A stretch of 64,000 nt of DNA from Doris montereyensis (Eukaryota > Mollusca > Gastropoda > Nudibranchia > Dorididae): positions 304,242 to 368,241 of the forward strand of contig JAXRKP010000135.1 in assembly GCA_037039925.1 (NCBI GenBank), in the 5' to 3' direction. This document shows positions 22,166 through 37,100 of the stretch, one piece after another. The translations under genes and the position numbers were made by a program. Position 1 is the stretch's first letter; each line of letters starts with the position of its first letter. The notes below the pieces were generated by a model. That model searched no databases. It was given only the letters and a program-made list of their open reading frames with translations, and was not told where the DNA came from.

Positions 22166-25100
22166 GTAAGTTTTATGTTCATTTGATTTAACAGTAAAAA
22201 ATATAACATGTACATTTTCAAGTGGGGATCATGGAAAATTTTGATTATATCCTTTTATCTTTTGTAAAACAGAATCCTCTCTTCAATATGTCTGTCCAGA
22301 CATTATGGTTTTGACTATTACTAAAATGTTCATTTGATTTGTTCAAGTTCATGGAAAATTGATTCCCATTGTAAAACAGAAAATATGTGTCCAGACATTA
22401 TGGTTTTGTTTAAAAGCATGTTACGATTCCTTTGTTTGGGGTAATCTCAGCTATTGCATTTCCCTCGGCCGTCAATTGCACATGGAGATACAGAATTGAT
22501 GTGGAAAGTTTTATTGGGCAACAAACTAGATTAAAGGATGTTTTATATTTTAATCTTTAATTGAAAGCCTAAATGAATCTAAAAAATACATCCATTTTTT
22601 ATGACCGGATTTGACCTCTGAAATCTTAGGTAAAGTCATCTGTAAAGTTGACTTAGAAACTAAAAACATTTTCAGAGAACTAAAGTTGTTTGCAGCTGAA
22701 ATAGATCTCCACTTTTAGAAATCGGATAAATATAGATCTATTTAAATTTCCTTTCAAGGGTATTTCGATTTATGCAGATTGTATGACAGATAAAACTTGA
22801 ACAGTCAAAAAGCAATATATATATATATACATAAGTATTGAGATAAATCTAGCTGATTTGTTTAAGTGGGAGTTCTCTTGTGACCTATTATAAAATAAGG
22901 GCCATACTTTTGTCATGAATTAACAGAAAGATTTAACCAAATAATAGTCACCATTGTTTGAGGTATTGTATGTATTTAATTTATTTCGAAGTTATGATCC
23001 TCTATCAATGCGTCTTTGTTTTAAAGGTCGAGGTGGTTTATTTTGTTTTCCGCATTCTCAAATTAATGAAAAAGATAAAAAATTTTGTCATCATTTTCAA
23101 TACAGCCACCAAAGTCAGTGGCTCCTGCTGACCTTGAAAACATCCTCGTACCACGACCACCATCGGAATCCATCCAAGTCGGGCACGAGAAGGGCTCTGC
23201 CAACCGGCCAAAGGGTGTTGCTGCCTTCAGTCAGGATGGTGGGGAAGGCATTGGACCACAATCTCTTTCAAGGCCTGCTCTAGATGATGAAAGTAAAACA
23301 TTTAGAAATGTCCATTATTTTAAGGTTTATATGATATACGCACTGTATCTTCAGACCATTTCTAATCGATGACTAGATTGTTTACCAAATTGACATGATG
23401 ATGTGCAGACAATAATGGCACAAGCCTAGTTACTTCCAAGTCTGTCTTACAGTTATAAATACTGTTCATAAGACATGCTTCCATGACTCTGTCTTCTTCT
23501 TCTCGTCAATGAGCATTGGTTGTGTGTTAAAGTTCTAAGAGAATCCTTGAAACAACCATTTTCATGTTTAAATAAGCTTGGGGCTTGATTTCTTTGATGA
23601 TCGAGAGTCTCCATGGAATACACTGAGTACCAAAAAGATTCCCAATAAATGTCAAAATCTGGACAGCTATAAGACACCAAAAGCTGGTCCCATACAGAGC
23701 GTGGTTTGCTGCTAGGCTTGCGTGAGAGAGAATGGCAGGTGACCGCGGTAGTTTTAGCCATTGGGGACGAGGCGACAGTAGCCAGTCAGTCTACAAGCTG
23801 AGGGGGATTCGCTGAATATGTAGATTAATTTATGACTTCCATGATTCTGTGACCAGTTGATTGTATAAGATTGAGTGCCCGATAGACGATGACAAAAAGA
23901 AAAATGTATTGATAGGGGGGAATGCGTTGAGGTAGGGGAAGGGAGGATATCATCATTTTTTTTTTTTAACATATAAGCAAGAAGATATTTTAAAACTTTT
24001 GTTATAAACTGATGTTTCATTCTCTAAACAACAAAATACGTAAATTATCTTACTTTGTACTGTGTGTCAAATCTGACAAAGAATGCAAATCTTCAGCTGT
24101 TGCAGATTATCTTACCAGTCCTGCCGAGGTGTCAGAGGTCACAAGTCGTGCTCCCCAGGTGTGCCCAAGCCATCCAGCGCTGGAAGTGACACGCGTTCTG
24201 GAAGTGCCGGAAGTCGTAAATCTAGTGCTGGAAAATCTAGTCGTACAAGTAGGTTGTTTTTTGTACTATTTTTTCTCTCTTTGCACAATTTAACAATAAA
24301 GATCGCCCTTATCCTTCACTTCCTTTCCACTTTGTCTTTCTCAGGATTTTTATTTCCTTTATGCTGAAAGGATGGCTTTTTTTATTATTTTTTTTACTAA
24401 CAATTGAATAAATTGAGAGACTCACAATGTCGGGATTAACCCCTCAGGTACTGCTATTTTATGTTACAGTATTAGTGGTCTAAGAACATGCCGTCAAACA
24501 CCCCGTTCCGCCTGCCAGCTTGCTATCTCGGTAAACAGGAATCTTTTCTTTATAAATTGACACCTTAACTACACATCAGGACCAGCTAACAAAACAATTT
24601 TTAATAGTCGCCTTACTTGTCAAAGTTGTTAAGACAGATGTCTGTTTTTACTGTATTTCAAATATGGAGGCATTTCAATTAAACCAGATGTGTAAACTGA
24701 TCTAACGACACCTCTCAGCTGTGATGAATCAGTGTTTTTTTAGTGAACTCTCGCTACCCACCAGATGTTAAGTTGCCAATTTTGTCTGTCATAGGCTGTT
24801 AACAGTGAATCTTACTCTGCCTGCGACACAGTGCCACGTTACAATTGTTTTGGTAGAAAAACAAACACTGGTCTAAATTCATCATTGCTTGCCATAAGTT
24901 ACGAAAACAATTAAGGTTAATCATCAATCAAATCAAAGGTATGTGTCCAACCAATGTGGTTTTGGTGAGTGGGGAAATTTTCATTAATTTGTAGTGTGCT
25001 TGTCATGTAAAAATATTTGGCCATTGGCTACAATAAATTCCGTCTGCTTACTAGCACAGTCCAGGTACCAGCATGAGTTTTGAATAATCCAAAAGGCGTG

Positions 25101-28100
25101 TTCTTAGACTGCTAACCACCATTTAAAAAATCTGATTTAACGTTGATAGGTTAGAATAAGGAGGGAAACTGAAGTTGATGATATTAAAAAACTCACTTAT
25201 TTTTATGATCATTACATCTTTGTTCTTTTCTGTGGCTGAATTTCTTGTAATCATATAAACAAGATTGGTTTGTTATCTTTTCTTTTTTTGCGTACACTAG
25301 AGCTCATTCTTTCTTGCAAATTTGCCTTTCAAAGAATAAGTAATGTTTACTGTGTTTACAGGTAGCGCTGGTAAACGGGATCCTGAAGAAGTCGAGGATG
25401 TCTATGCATCTGAAATTGAGCCTCTAGTCACTGAAATGTCCAATCTTACTAAAAGTAAGTTTCTGTTCTGTTTACCTGTTTATAGATTTTATCTCCATAA
25501 AAAAAAGGATAACATGTAATTCAAATCAAATCAGTAGGCAATTATTGGCCTCTTTGTTTTACTGAAGCATCTATAGTTTGTCTCATAACACATTTTATAA
25601 TACCCTCAGATATCTGAAACTGGGCAAAGAGCTCAGTTATTTAGAAGCCATCTTATATTTTTTAACTACGTAAAAAACTTGATTTACATACATACTTTTG
25701 ATTCATAATCAATTTTTGCTTTCCTTTCATTCATCTGATATCATATAAATATTGTATTTTTCTTGATTTGACCGTAGCTGGCCCTGACTAACCCTTTGTG
25801 AATACATGAAATTTAAAAGGTTAGGTAAAGGAAATTGAATCTTCCTTCTGGTGCACAACTACTTTTTCCCAGGCATGTGGATGTGTGGAATCTCTTTGCA
25901 AATAAAAACAAAACCGGATGTTCAGTTTGAATTTTGAAAACCTTTACTTTGAAAATTATAAGCAGACCATGGTGACTAGAATATTTATTCCCTTAACTAT
26001 AATGATCTATTGATTTGAACATAAAAAAACATGATAAGAAATACACACCACAAAATGGACTGCTTCATGTTCAGTTGATATCTTTTATTATAATCATCTG
26101 ATACGCATCAGTTTGTCCATTGGACTTTGAAATAGATATCGCATACCATGTAGGAGCATTTCCAAGGCTCACACTGAGATGCTCTAGCCTAATGATGAAC
26201 ATTGTTTTTTTCCATGCTAGAAAAGATTGTGAGAGGATCCACCAACTGGCGGGACAGCTGTACTCTGCCTTAGAGTGTCACAATTATCTTACCAAGCAGT
26301 TTACCCCACCGGTCCTACATTCTTAAGATCATCTTCAAGTTGTTAGATGTGGATGAGCCAAGAGTCCTGCTTCGCCTGGCTCGTCTCATTTTGGCAGTAA
26401 GGACGAGGCCTTCTCTTTATTTAGTTAAAAAAAATTTTTTTTTAAAATGAGTCATATGTTATACGAAACGAAAATGAATCTAGGTGTTTCCTATGGATAC
26501 AATACACCAAGCATTTTCCTCACACCACCCAGGTGTTAATAGATTTCTGCCATAACTGAAGGCTAAAGCTTGCGACAGACTGGGGTTCTGTCTGAGTTTT
26601 AATTTCGTGTTGCTTGTTCTGTAGGTTTCTTGTCTTGGCAGGATCCAAACCTGCTACCTTTAACATAAAAAGGCCTTTTCAACCATTATCAGCCTCGAGG
26701 GGGTTTAGGCAATTGGTGATGATTTGTGCTGAGATTTATTTTGTTCCAGCATTGGCACATGGCCTGTGTTAGATGATGCTTAGTTTAAAACATCATTTCA
26801 GGATCACAGGATTTAAAAAAAAAAAAAGTGTATTTTTGAATAATGGTTTGGGCTTTTTTTTAGGAGAGGAGGCTGTTTAAGATAAACCAAAATGATTATG
26901 TTAATTTAAAACATTTAAGACGATAAAAGAGAATTAGAATTTCACAATGTTGTAGCTCAAGCATAAAGGTTGACCTGAAACTTGTTGTATCTTCACAAAA
27001 ATTGATAAAGTGACCACCTCTGTTTGAAACAGTCATGGAGGGATTGTCTATTACACTGATTGAATTTTGAAACTGTAATTTATCCAGATGCCCATCACTT
27101 ATAGTAGTTTATAGATAGAACAATGATAAATCTATTTCTCTACATTTTGAATATAGCCTGTTATCTTTTAATGATATTTCTAGTTAACTTGCTGATTATT
27201 TTAAGTACAGCGTTCAATAAGTTTCTCTACCTCTATGTTGTTTTGTTCTTTTCAGTTTAAAGTTAGTAGTAACAATATGCTTAATGTGTGTAAGCTTGTG
27301 TTCAAAGTCAGCCGCAACGACAAACACGACTCATACTTCCTAGAGGAAAACATTCTGAGTAAGTTCATACACATGACTACTATGTTGATTTTGTGTGTTC
27401 GTTTCTTTATTTTATGTGTAGGTACTCCAAACTGTTTTCCACTATTGGCTTTGGGCCATTTTCTCATTATTTTCACATATAACTGAAATCTGAGTTCAAT
27501 AAAATATAACACATTCACATTATTTGGAAAATAAAGATTTTTTATGATTTGTTTGGAGATAACCATTTGTTTCCAGGTTTAAAATGATAAAATATTGACC
27601 ATTTGGTATAAAGACTTAGCAGGTATTGATACTTACAGCAGAAATATCTGTATAAGATAAGACTTTTCTTTAACATCACGTAGACCCATTTGTGGATTTT
27701 TTTTTATAAGACTTCAATTTAAAAACCAAACAAAAATATAAGATGAAAATTTGAAAAAAAATTGTAAATTGAATAAAATTCAACCTTCTGAACCCTGACA
27801 ACAAAAGCAAAAAAAAGAGCTTGACAACAAAGGAGCTTAAAAGAAAGCACCACACAAACGAAAGATGTACAAAATAACTTGTAATTTATTTTCATGACTC
27901 AACGGTTCTATCAGATAATGTAAAATTTTAGAGGGATTGATTTATAGAAATTCTGTCTTTTTAGATATTTCTGCATCAAATTTGAAGAATTGTTAATGAA
28001 GAGCTGGGCAGTGGACAGGTAAGCACCTGTACGGGGAGTAGATGATCCCGCCCTCCATGAGTCTCCAGCTGCCTTGCAGGCAGGTCTTGACTGACCAAGG

Positions 28101-31100
28101 CTAAGAGAGTTAACCCTGACAGAAAATAACAACCTGCTGCCTTGCATGCTAGTCTTGAATGACTTAAGGCTAAGGGAGTACAGTGGGCAAATCCCCTGCT
28201 TATCCAAAACAACCTGATTCAAAGTAATATATACAATGATATACCTGGTTTGAACTTTCGAAGACGATTCTGGAAAAGAACACAGACTGTGATTTTTGGA
28301 ACATGGAATGTTAGGGCAATAAATGGAAAGGAGTTATGAGTAAGCTGAAGAAATGGAAAAGTTCAAAATAGATATTTTGGCTTTTACAGAAACAAAGAAA
28401 AAAAGACAAGGAATAGAAAATGTAGGACCAAATTATACTTTAATTTTCTCAGGAGTAGATGTCAAAGATACAGCTAGAGCAGGAGTAAGCCCCCTAATGC
28501 ATAAAAGGCAAAAAGTGCTACTGGAAAGTTGGAAATTTGTAAGCCCACGGCTATTAAAGGTAAATATTAAACCAAAAGGAAGAGAAATTAAATTATTAAT
28601 AGCTTATGGACTAAACGAAGGTGCCACCAAAGAATAAAAAAGATATCTTCGAAAACAATTTACAAATAGCTGCAAAGAATCTCAAACCCAAACAGGAATT
28701 AATGGTTTTAGGAGATTTAAACGCTAGAGTAGGCAACAATGTAGAAACATCAGGAGGAATAATAGGTAAAGAAGGAGAGACAACTTCTCCAAATGGAGAG
28801 AGACTAATAGATTTTTGCCTACAGAATAACATGAAAATAGCTAACACATTTTTTCCTCATAAAGATATCTACAAATATACAAGAGTAAATGAAGACAGGT
28901 GTGAAAACTCAATCATAGACTATATAATAGTGAGCAGCTCCCTTTTTTACAGTACAGTGGATGCTAGAGTAAACAGAGGAGATGAAATATTTAGTGATCA
29001 TCACTTAGTGATAGCCAAATGAGATTATTAACTGAAAACAAAAAGACAGAGAAGAAAGCTACTAAACTCAAAATAGAAGAACTAAATAAATCAATAGTAA
29101 AACAGATATACCAGTCCAAGATAAAAAGATCTATCAGTGAAAGGCAGAAGGAGCTGAAGGAAAGCACAATAGAAGAACAGTGGCAAATATATAAAGAAAC
29201 ACTCATCAGTTGTACTGAAAAGGTCTGTGGTAAGAAACAAATTAAAGGAGATAGGAAAAGAACAGCATGGTGGAATGAGAATGTCAAGACTAAGATCAAA
29301 GAAAAGAAAGATGCCTGGAAGAAATATTTGCAAACAAAAAGACCAGAGGATAGGATAGATTACGTGAGTAAAGGAACTATCGCCAAAGAGGAAGTAAGGA
29401 AGCAAAGCAGGAACAGTGGGAAGAGTTTGGACAAAGACGTCAAGAAAGCTATCAAGGAAATCAAAAGCTGTTCTGGGGAGCAATGAAGAGCATGAGAAAG
29501 ACCAAAACATGCCCAATACAACAAAGTAAGAACGCAAAGGAGAAATAATGAAAGGAGATAGCGAAATCATGGAAACGTGGAGAAAGTATTTTCAACAATT
29601 ACATAATCCTCCCAGAACATATGAAACAGGAGTACAGATCAATTAAGAGTAACAAGTAATCGAGATGAGACAGCAGATATCTCAATGAACACTATAAGGG
29701 AGAAATACAGATCCAATTAAGAGTAACAAGTAATCATGGAAGTCAAAACAGGTGCCAGAGAGCAATACATAAGAAAAATGCTCAAATATAATAGCCAGGA
29801 TTCTGGAAAGACATCTGAAGAACACCAGAAGGAAGATTATTTACAATTAGACAAATAATAGAAAAATTCCTTGAGAGAAACATTGACTTGCATGTTTTAT
29901 TGACTTAGAAAAGGCATTTGACACTGAGGAGGGACGAACTATGCCATTCCTTAAAAAGAACACAACGTAGAGCAAAATATAATAGAAGCCATTAAAAGTT
30001 TTTACAATAAACTAACATGTGCAGTGAGAGTAGCTGGAAATGTATCTGAAGAATTTGATGTAGTTATAGGAGTAAGACAGGGTTGTATCCTAAGTCCTCT
30101 GTTGTTTATCATATTTATGGATTCAGTCGCAAAGGCATCCTCAAAAATGAAGAAAAATGAATGAAGGTATGTGGAAGCTCAAACCAGTAAATATATCAAT
30201 GCTTTCATTTGCTGATGATTGAGTTTTGTTTGGAAAATCAGAAAGGGACCTCCAGTCAAATATCAACATTATGAATAATGAATTAAATAAAAGAGGAATG
30301 AGAGTAAATGAAAAGAAAACCAAAACAATGCTAGTAACTAGGGAAGCTAAATTAGGCAGGGAGATTTTAGAACAAGTTCAAAGCTACAATTACTTAAGAG
30401 TAATGATTAACTCAGAGGAAAGCTAAGAGAAGAAATCAGCCAGAGAATCCAAAAGGCAAGTGCAATATATAACCATCTAGGAAAGGCATTTGTAGGTAAA
30501 CAAGAATTGTCAACAAAAACCAAAATGGCAGTATACAACACAGTTTATTGTCCTACTCTCCTCTATGGCAGTGAAACCTGGACCTTAGACAGTAGGGAAT
30601 ACACTAGAGTGCAGGCAGCCGAAATGAAATATCTAATAAGAGTAGTAGGGAAAACTAAAAGAGACAAAATCAGAAACACAACAATAAGAGATCAAACCAA
30701 AGCAGATAGCATAAGAAATAAGATAGAAATGAATCAACTGAGATGGTTTGGGCATGTTAACAGAATAAATGACAATAGAATAGCTAAATCAGTATACAGT
30801 GCAAAAACTCAAGGTAAAAGACCAAAAGGCAGACCTCAGAGAAAGTGAGAAGAAGATATAAAGGAGACATTAACGCAAAGAAATTTAACTCTCACGGAAA
30901 GAAACAGAAAATGTCAGGACAGGGCATCCTGGAGAAAGATCATTTCGGGCATCTTAAACCTATACACCGGAAGGTAGAATGGGACCTGATAAAGAAAGAA
31001 AAAAAGTTAATGAAGAGAGCACAGATCAAATTGATATTTGGAACCTCCTTGAAAAGTGAATACAGATGGATTTTTATTTACTTGGTTTTGTTGGATGAAG

Positions 31101-34100
31101 GTGCTCTAGTTGTATTGAACAGATTTTAAAGTTTATTTCCTTGAAACTCATGGAAGCATCATAAGGATGCAAGAAAAGGCGTGGGTATTTCAGTAAATTT
31201 CCTTTCCATCCAGATCTCCTGCTAGAAACTATACGGAACACAGATCCAGCGTCTTCTTGCGAAGCTTTGGTGTATTGTGTGGGCTCCATCAAATTTCTGA
31301 CAGGAAACGCAGACGTATTAAAACGGCTAGCTAGGCTTGACTGCATCAAAACGCTGGCCATACTCTTGCATGCAATAAATAAAAATGTAAGTATTTAGTA
31401 AGGACACAATGGCATAAATAGTCTGTTCTTTCTTTCGTCTGTCATACATACTAACGTTTATACTTTAGTCGTTTAGCAATAAACTTTTGATCATTTAGTG
31501 TATTAATAATGAAAACAATGAAAGGAAAAGATTGTGGAGCGTATGGACTAGAAACGGTCCTGATATAATGAAATATAAAAAATAACACAGAACAGGATCA
31601 CTGATTTTACATTGTATACTCAGGCCACTTTATTCTAGTCCTTTTCAAACCTTGTGGAGGAAATGATTGTATTGCTTTTGTGGCATTTCCTGACCTTCAA
31701 ACAAAATATAAAAAAATTTTTTTCAATCTCTCTCGGGCCTTTTACCTGCCATTCATCCATATTTGTCTCAAGTGAAGAATGCTGAGCCGAGCATCTCCCG
31801 TATGAGTACAAAGTGTCATGAAAATATTTCGTCCCGCTTTCCTCTAAAGCATTCTGTTCATGGTTACAACACCAAAAGTTATACCATGCAACGGGTGTGA
31901 ATGAGTATCCAGCTGCAGGCAGAGAAAGAATGTATCAATATTTTATCAGTGTGATGTTCCTCACACCAACTCTGTAAGCCCTGCAAGGACTTAACAGTGA
32001 TCATAATTAAGGTGATCTACTGGATGATAAAATATGCAAAATCAGTTGGCATGCCCTTGTGTGTAGAAATTTAATTAAGTAAATCAACCTTACATACTTG
32101 ATCATGATGGATAAGAAGAAAAGAAAAATAAATGAAAAAAGAAGAAGCTTGGATTTGAGTTTGATTTTTATAGTTTTGAAAAAATCTTTTGATTCTTTTG
32201 TGTGAATTAAATGTTATCGTGCAATTCACACTAAATGGTTTTTGATTTTGACACATATTTTGATTAAGGCTGCCTTGTATTCTAGCATTCTGATTATGTG
32301 AAAATCTGTGATTTAAAATTAGCCACCACCTTTCAGATTGTTAAAACATGAGGCACCCTTTCAAGACGCATGATCAGTGAACATTATCCAGAGTAAATCA
32401 AACTATGAACAAATGTGGAATTGCAAAAACCAAAGACATGTTGGTGTCAATTGTATTATATAGGCTATGTTTAGTTGCTCAAAGCCAATGCCAATTCATG
32501 ATGTAGCATGAAAGAATTTAATGATACAACTGTTCCTTGTTTGTTCCCAGAATCGAGACAATGGTAAGATAAACGACCAGTACGGCAACATTCTTGTACA
32601 GGTGAGTCTACAAATCTAGTGAACATCAATAGAATGAGATGTCTATTGTCGAGGGGAAAAAGATTCATGTTAAATTGAACACATTCCTGAAAGTGTTGAA
32701 TTCAAATCAGTTAAAAGATGCTTAGTAGAGAATGAAAATTTTGCTTTTGTTCTTACATTGATTGTTTTTGACGAGAACCTTAAAAAAAACTTTTACAGGT
32801 TTGCTAGAAATCTGCTGCCTGATAAAATCGCTTGCTTTGTTTTTAGCTTTTTTTGTAACCAAAACAAAAGCTTTATGTTCTTGTGTCACCTATGCAAGGG
32901 ATAACACGGTCGTCCATAGGTAAGGTGTCTGCCTCTTAACAAGAAGCTTTGTGCCCTGTAAAATTCACCCCCCCTGGTCCAGGTAGGTGGATCGGCACAT
33001 AGTCCTATTGGAGACGGATGGAAAAAGGGAGGTTCCATGTGCAAATCACAGCAATCTGCATGTTAAAGGTGCCTCAGCGGTCCACAGAGCATTCCAGGCA
33101 AAATTAATAATTGATCACCTTTGGTGTGGATGGGTACAATAAACTGAAAGAAGCGACCTGTCCTTTATGCTCACAAAGTCAGTGACTGTAGCCGGTTGAT
33201 TGAGTCTACCAAACCGGCATCTTGGTCCACGGTGATTGTAGCTGGTTAACTGTGTCTACCAAGCTGGCACCTTAGACAAAGACGGTGATTATAGCTGGTT
33301 AACTGTGTCTAGACAAAGACAAGCTGGTTAAGGTGGCACCTTAGACAAAGACAATGATTGTAGCGGGTTAACTGTGTCTACCAATGGCACCTTAGACAAA
33401 GACGGTGATTGTAGCTGGTTAATTGAAAGAAGCAAGCTGGCACCTTAGACAAATTGTAGCTGGTTGATTGTAGCTGGCACCTTAGACAAAGATAATGATT
33501 GTAGCTGGTTAACCAAGCTGGCACCTTAGACAAAGACCTTAGACAAAGTGATTGTAGCAGGTTAACTGTGTCTACCAAGCTGGCACCTTAGACAAAGACG
33601 GTGATTGTAGCTGGTTAATTGTGTCTAGACAAAGACAAATTGTAGCTGGCACCTTAGATCAAAGACGGTGATTGTAGCTGGTTAACTGTGTCTACCAAGG
33701 TGGCACCTTAGACAAAGACGGTGATTGTAGCTGGTTAACTGTGTCTACCAAGCTGGCACCTTAGACAAAGACAGTGATTGTAGCTGGTTAACTGTGTCTA
33801 CCAAGCTGGCACCTTAGACAAAGACAATGATTGTAGCTGGTTAACTGTGTCTAGACAAAGACAATGATTGTAGCTGGTTAACTGTGTCTACCAAGCTGGC
33901 ACCTTAGACAAAGACAATGATTGTAGCTGGTTAACTGTGTCTACCAAGCTGGCACCTTAGACAAAGACAATGATTGTAGCTGGTTAACTGGTTAACTGTG
34001 TCTACCAAGCTGGCACCTTAGACAAAGACAATGATTGTAGCTGGTTAACTGTGTCTACCAAGCTGGCACCTTAGACAAAGACAAGCTGATTAGTAGCTGG

Positions 34101-37100
34101 TTAACTGTGTCTACCAAGCCGGCACCTTAGACAAAGACAGTGATTGTAGCTGCCAGTACTGGAGACAACCGGTTTTATTCTTTTCAGCTGATGATTTTTA
34201 CTAAATTGATTTTTTATAAATTGTAAAGTGGGCTGCTGGTAATTTGTACTTCTTTCCTTTCACTCTTTCAATTGTCTTTCATCTTGCTGTTTCCTCTTAA
34301 TTCACTCAGAGATCACTGCAAATGGTTGACAAGAAAAATTTTAATTAGAAAGCCACATTGTAAAATTAATGGTTCTTGATGTTAAGAGTGGGCCATTTTA
34401 ATTTCCATTCTAGCTGGCAGCCGCTCTTAGAAATCTGGCGGACTTGAGTTCTGGCCGAGACAGGTTCTTGTCCCACAAGGTCATTGAAGGTCTTGTGGTT
34501 CTGTTGGACTCTTACCCTCTTGATGGAGACCTCATGCTGTATATTTCACGGATATTTAGGTGGGTGTTTCCGCATATACATCTCTTCATGCCATTCTTCC
34601 TTTGTCATGCTTTACTTACACAATATCCCTATTTCTCATGATAACAATGGCATGTAGGCAAGAGGATGAGAGGGGGGTGGAAGTAGGTCATTTATCCTAT
34701 CGAGATTTCAAGTGGCCCAGTGGTTGGACTTTGGATCGGGAGGTCCTAGGTTCAAATCCAATCAATGTTAGGTATTCTGTAGGACAGACACTTAATACGC
34801 ATTCTCCCCACCCAACCCAGGTGCAAATGGGTACCAGCACCAGCTTTTGGAGTAAAAATCTGCGACAGACTAACATCAAGTTAAGGAGGTGATAACTATC
34901 ATTTTTTCTGCTTCACGCTTTAGAAACCGGGGTAGGCTGTGGCTCTATGGCTGTAATGGTCTTGAAGGAAATTTTATTAATTTTATATCGTTATAAAGAC
35001 ATGTGAAGGAATAAGAAAAGTAAGGGAGAAGAAGCCCTTGTACAAAGCTGTACTGAGTTCAAGTTTGTTTGCCATTGCTTCCCAAGCTGTCGTTACTTTC
35101 TTCAAGTCTGAATAGACCTAGCTACCCATTTCACCGCTGAATTGACAGGAGGGCCAGGAAAAAAACAAAACATGACTGTTCTGGGGATCAAACTCAGGTC
35201 TCCTGAGTAGTAGTTAGACACTCTACTGACTGAGCTACTGGCGCTTCATGTTTAACGTACTAACTGTAATAAGACAAGACAATTTGCTTCATCACATTTT
35301 AGACACTGCCTTAGCTTGTAGCCAATTGAAAGCCTTTTTTAAGGGTGGACACTGCTAGCTTTTTATTCATGCTTTTTATTTTTGACTTTAGGAAAAGTGA
35401 TTAGCTTTATTTTCTTCCATTGGTTTAGACGTCTGTCTATAAATATGAAAAGGAAGGGTGGGGTCAAGACGTTCGTATAATGTGCCTGTATTTCATTCTC
35501 CAAAGGACTATGGGTGGCATCTTTAAGTTAAAGACTTGTGAGCTTTGATGAAGGGCTTTTTGCCTTTTAAAAAAAATATCCTTTTAAATAAGGCAAGTAA
35601 ACTAATTTCGCTTTTATAGTACATTTAGCATTAATAAAATAAAAGTGTAAATTTACAAAATATAGAATTTTAGAATGGTTTGATACAAATTGGTTATTTA
35701 ACTTAGTCTTCTGCTTCATGAAGCATGGTTGTGTCACAGTTTAAGGTAATCATTCCATGTCTGTCTATACACCTGTCTGTTTCTCCCCCACAGTAAAATT
35801 ACTCTTCACACTGACTGCTGTTCCATGCTGGCAGACCAACACAGCTGCTACAGAGCTTTTATCAAGTTGCTGAAGAAACATATACTCAATGATGTGAGTA
35901 CCAACGGGGTCTATCCATAGAGTAGAGCTTTTGCAACCTTTAAAACTTGTACTGCTTTTAACCCACTCAAACCTAGAGCTAGGATCCCATTCCTTCTATT
36001 TGCTTCAGCCCAGGGAGGATTTTTTACGAGTTTAAAAAAATTGATTAGTCAGGAGGAGACGAGACTGATTAAGATTAATTTCTCAGTGTCATGAGGTGCG
36101 GTGAAGAAGTTTATTTAAATCCTGAATTGACTGGGTATGGTATCAACCAGAGATGCAGATTCAAAGCTATGGTTTGATTACCGTTAATGGGAAGTGTTGA
36201 TGTATTGGGAAGTGTTGATCTAACGTTGGTTTTGTTTTGCATTTCCTCTTTTGTAGGATTTGATAGTGCGCATATGTTTTGTCCTGGGAAATTTGACGAT
36301 AAAGAACGATAACGCCCGCCTGAAGTTGTTTCAAGAGCAAGATTGCGTGGACACACTGCTGATCATCTTGAACAAATACCTGGACTTGGATCTCCAGGTA
36401 AGTTGGAAGAAATGAAAACTTTAAAAAAAAAATTTCCCCTCTCAAAAGTTTATTGCATAAAGTTAACGAATTGAACCTAAACTTTTAAATATTGTGTCAG
36501 TACAGCTTTCACCCCCCGCCCCCTGTTTGGGAATCAGAATGACAAAATTACGTCTCTAGTGTCATTCTATTGACATGCTCAAGCACACAGTTTGTTGAAT
36601 GTGGTTGATTTGAACGAGTTAGTGCTGATAATGTCATGTCCTTCATGGTATTAAATGCCGTTAGCAGGTTATGTATATTAGTATTATCAACATTGTCACA
36701 GTATAATACACAACCTGATTACTTAGTTACCCCTATCACTTCTTTATACAGTAAAGCTGTAGAGTAGAAGTTGGTGTATTTGTGGTTATTTTAGTAGTTG
36801 TTATAGTCATCAAGATGTAGTACTAACAGTAGTAGTAATATAAGTAGTAGTAGTAGTAATAAGAAGAGATACTAGTACTTATTGTAGTACTAGTAGTCGT
36901 GGAAATAACAGCAGCAACAACAGAAGTAGCAGTAGTAGCAACAACAACAGCAATGCTGGTAGAAGTAAAGTAAAGTAAAGTTCCCTGGAGACCCTTGCAG
37001 TGCCTAGAGCGGAACCTTTCCCGGTTTCGATAACATGAAATGGAATAGGTGACAGTAAATCACAATCACCAGGCCACAGATTTAATTCACACTGAGTAGT

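Larger units (their letters stand above)
28000..31030 (+). mobile_element. RTE-like non-LTR retrotransposon in an ARMC2 intron, same strand as the gene, decayed
   Basis: One element carries an endonuclease region (28285-29022), a linker, a broken reverse transcriptase (29890-30420), and a C-terminal tail with LRWFGHVNR and the R-KGRPQRK motif (30507-30870). Two 43-bp repeats at 28068-28110 and 28136-28179 sit where 5' UTR monomers would be. The 3' end runs into a GAAA-rich tail near 31000. The RTE assignment is from memory of related endonuclease-reverse transcriptases and is tentative. Confidence 0.8.

Noticed and set aside
23453..23761. 102-residue minus-strand frame in an ARMC2 intron
   Set aside because: No recognisable motif, no splice or repeat support, composition like random translation.
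29091..29570. 159-residue minus-strand frame inside the LINE
   Set aside because: Antisense shadow of the LINE linker region, which has clear coding sense on the plus strand.
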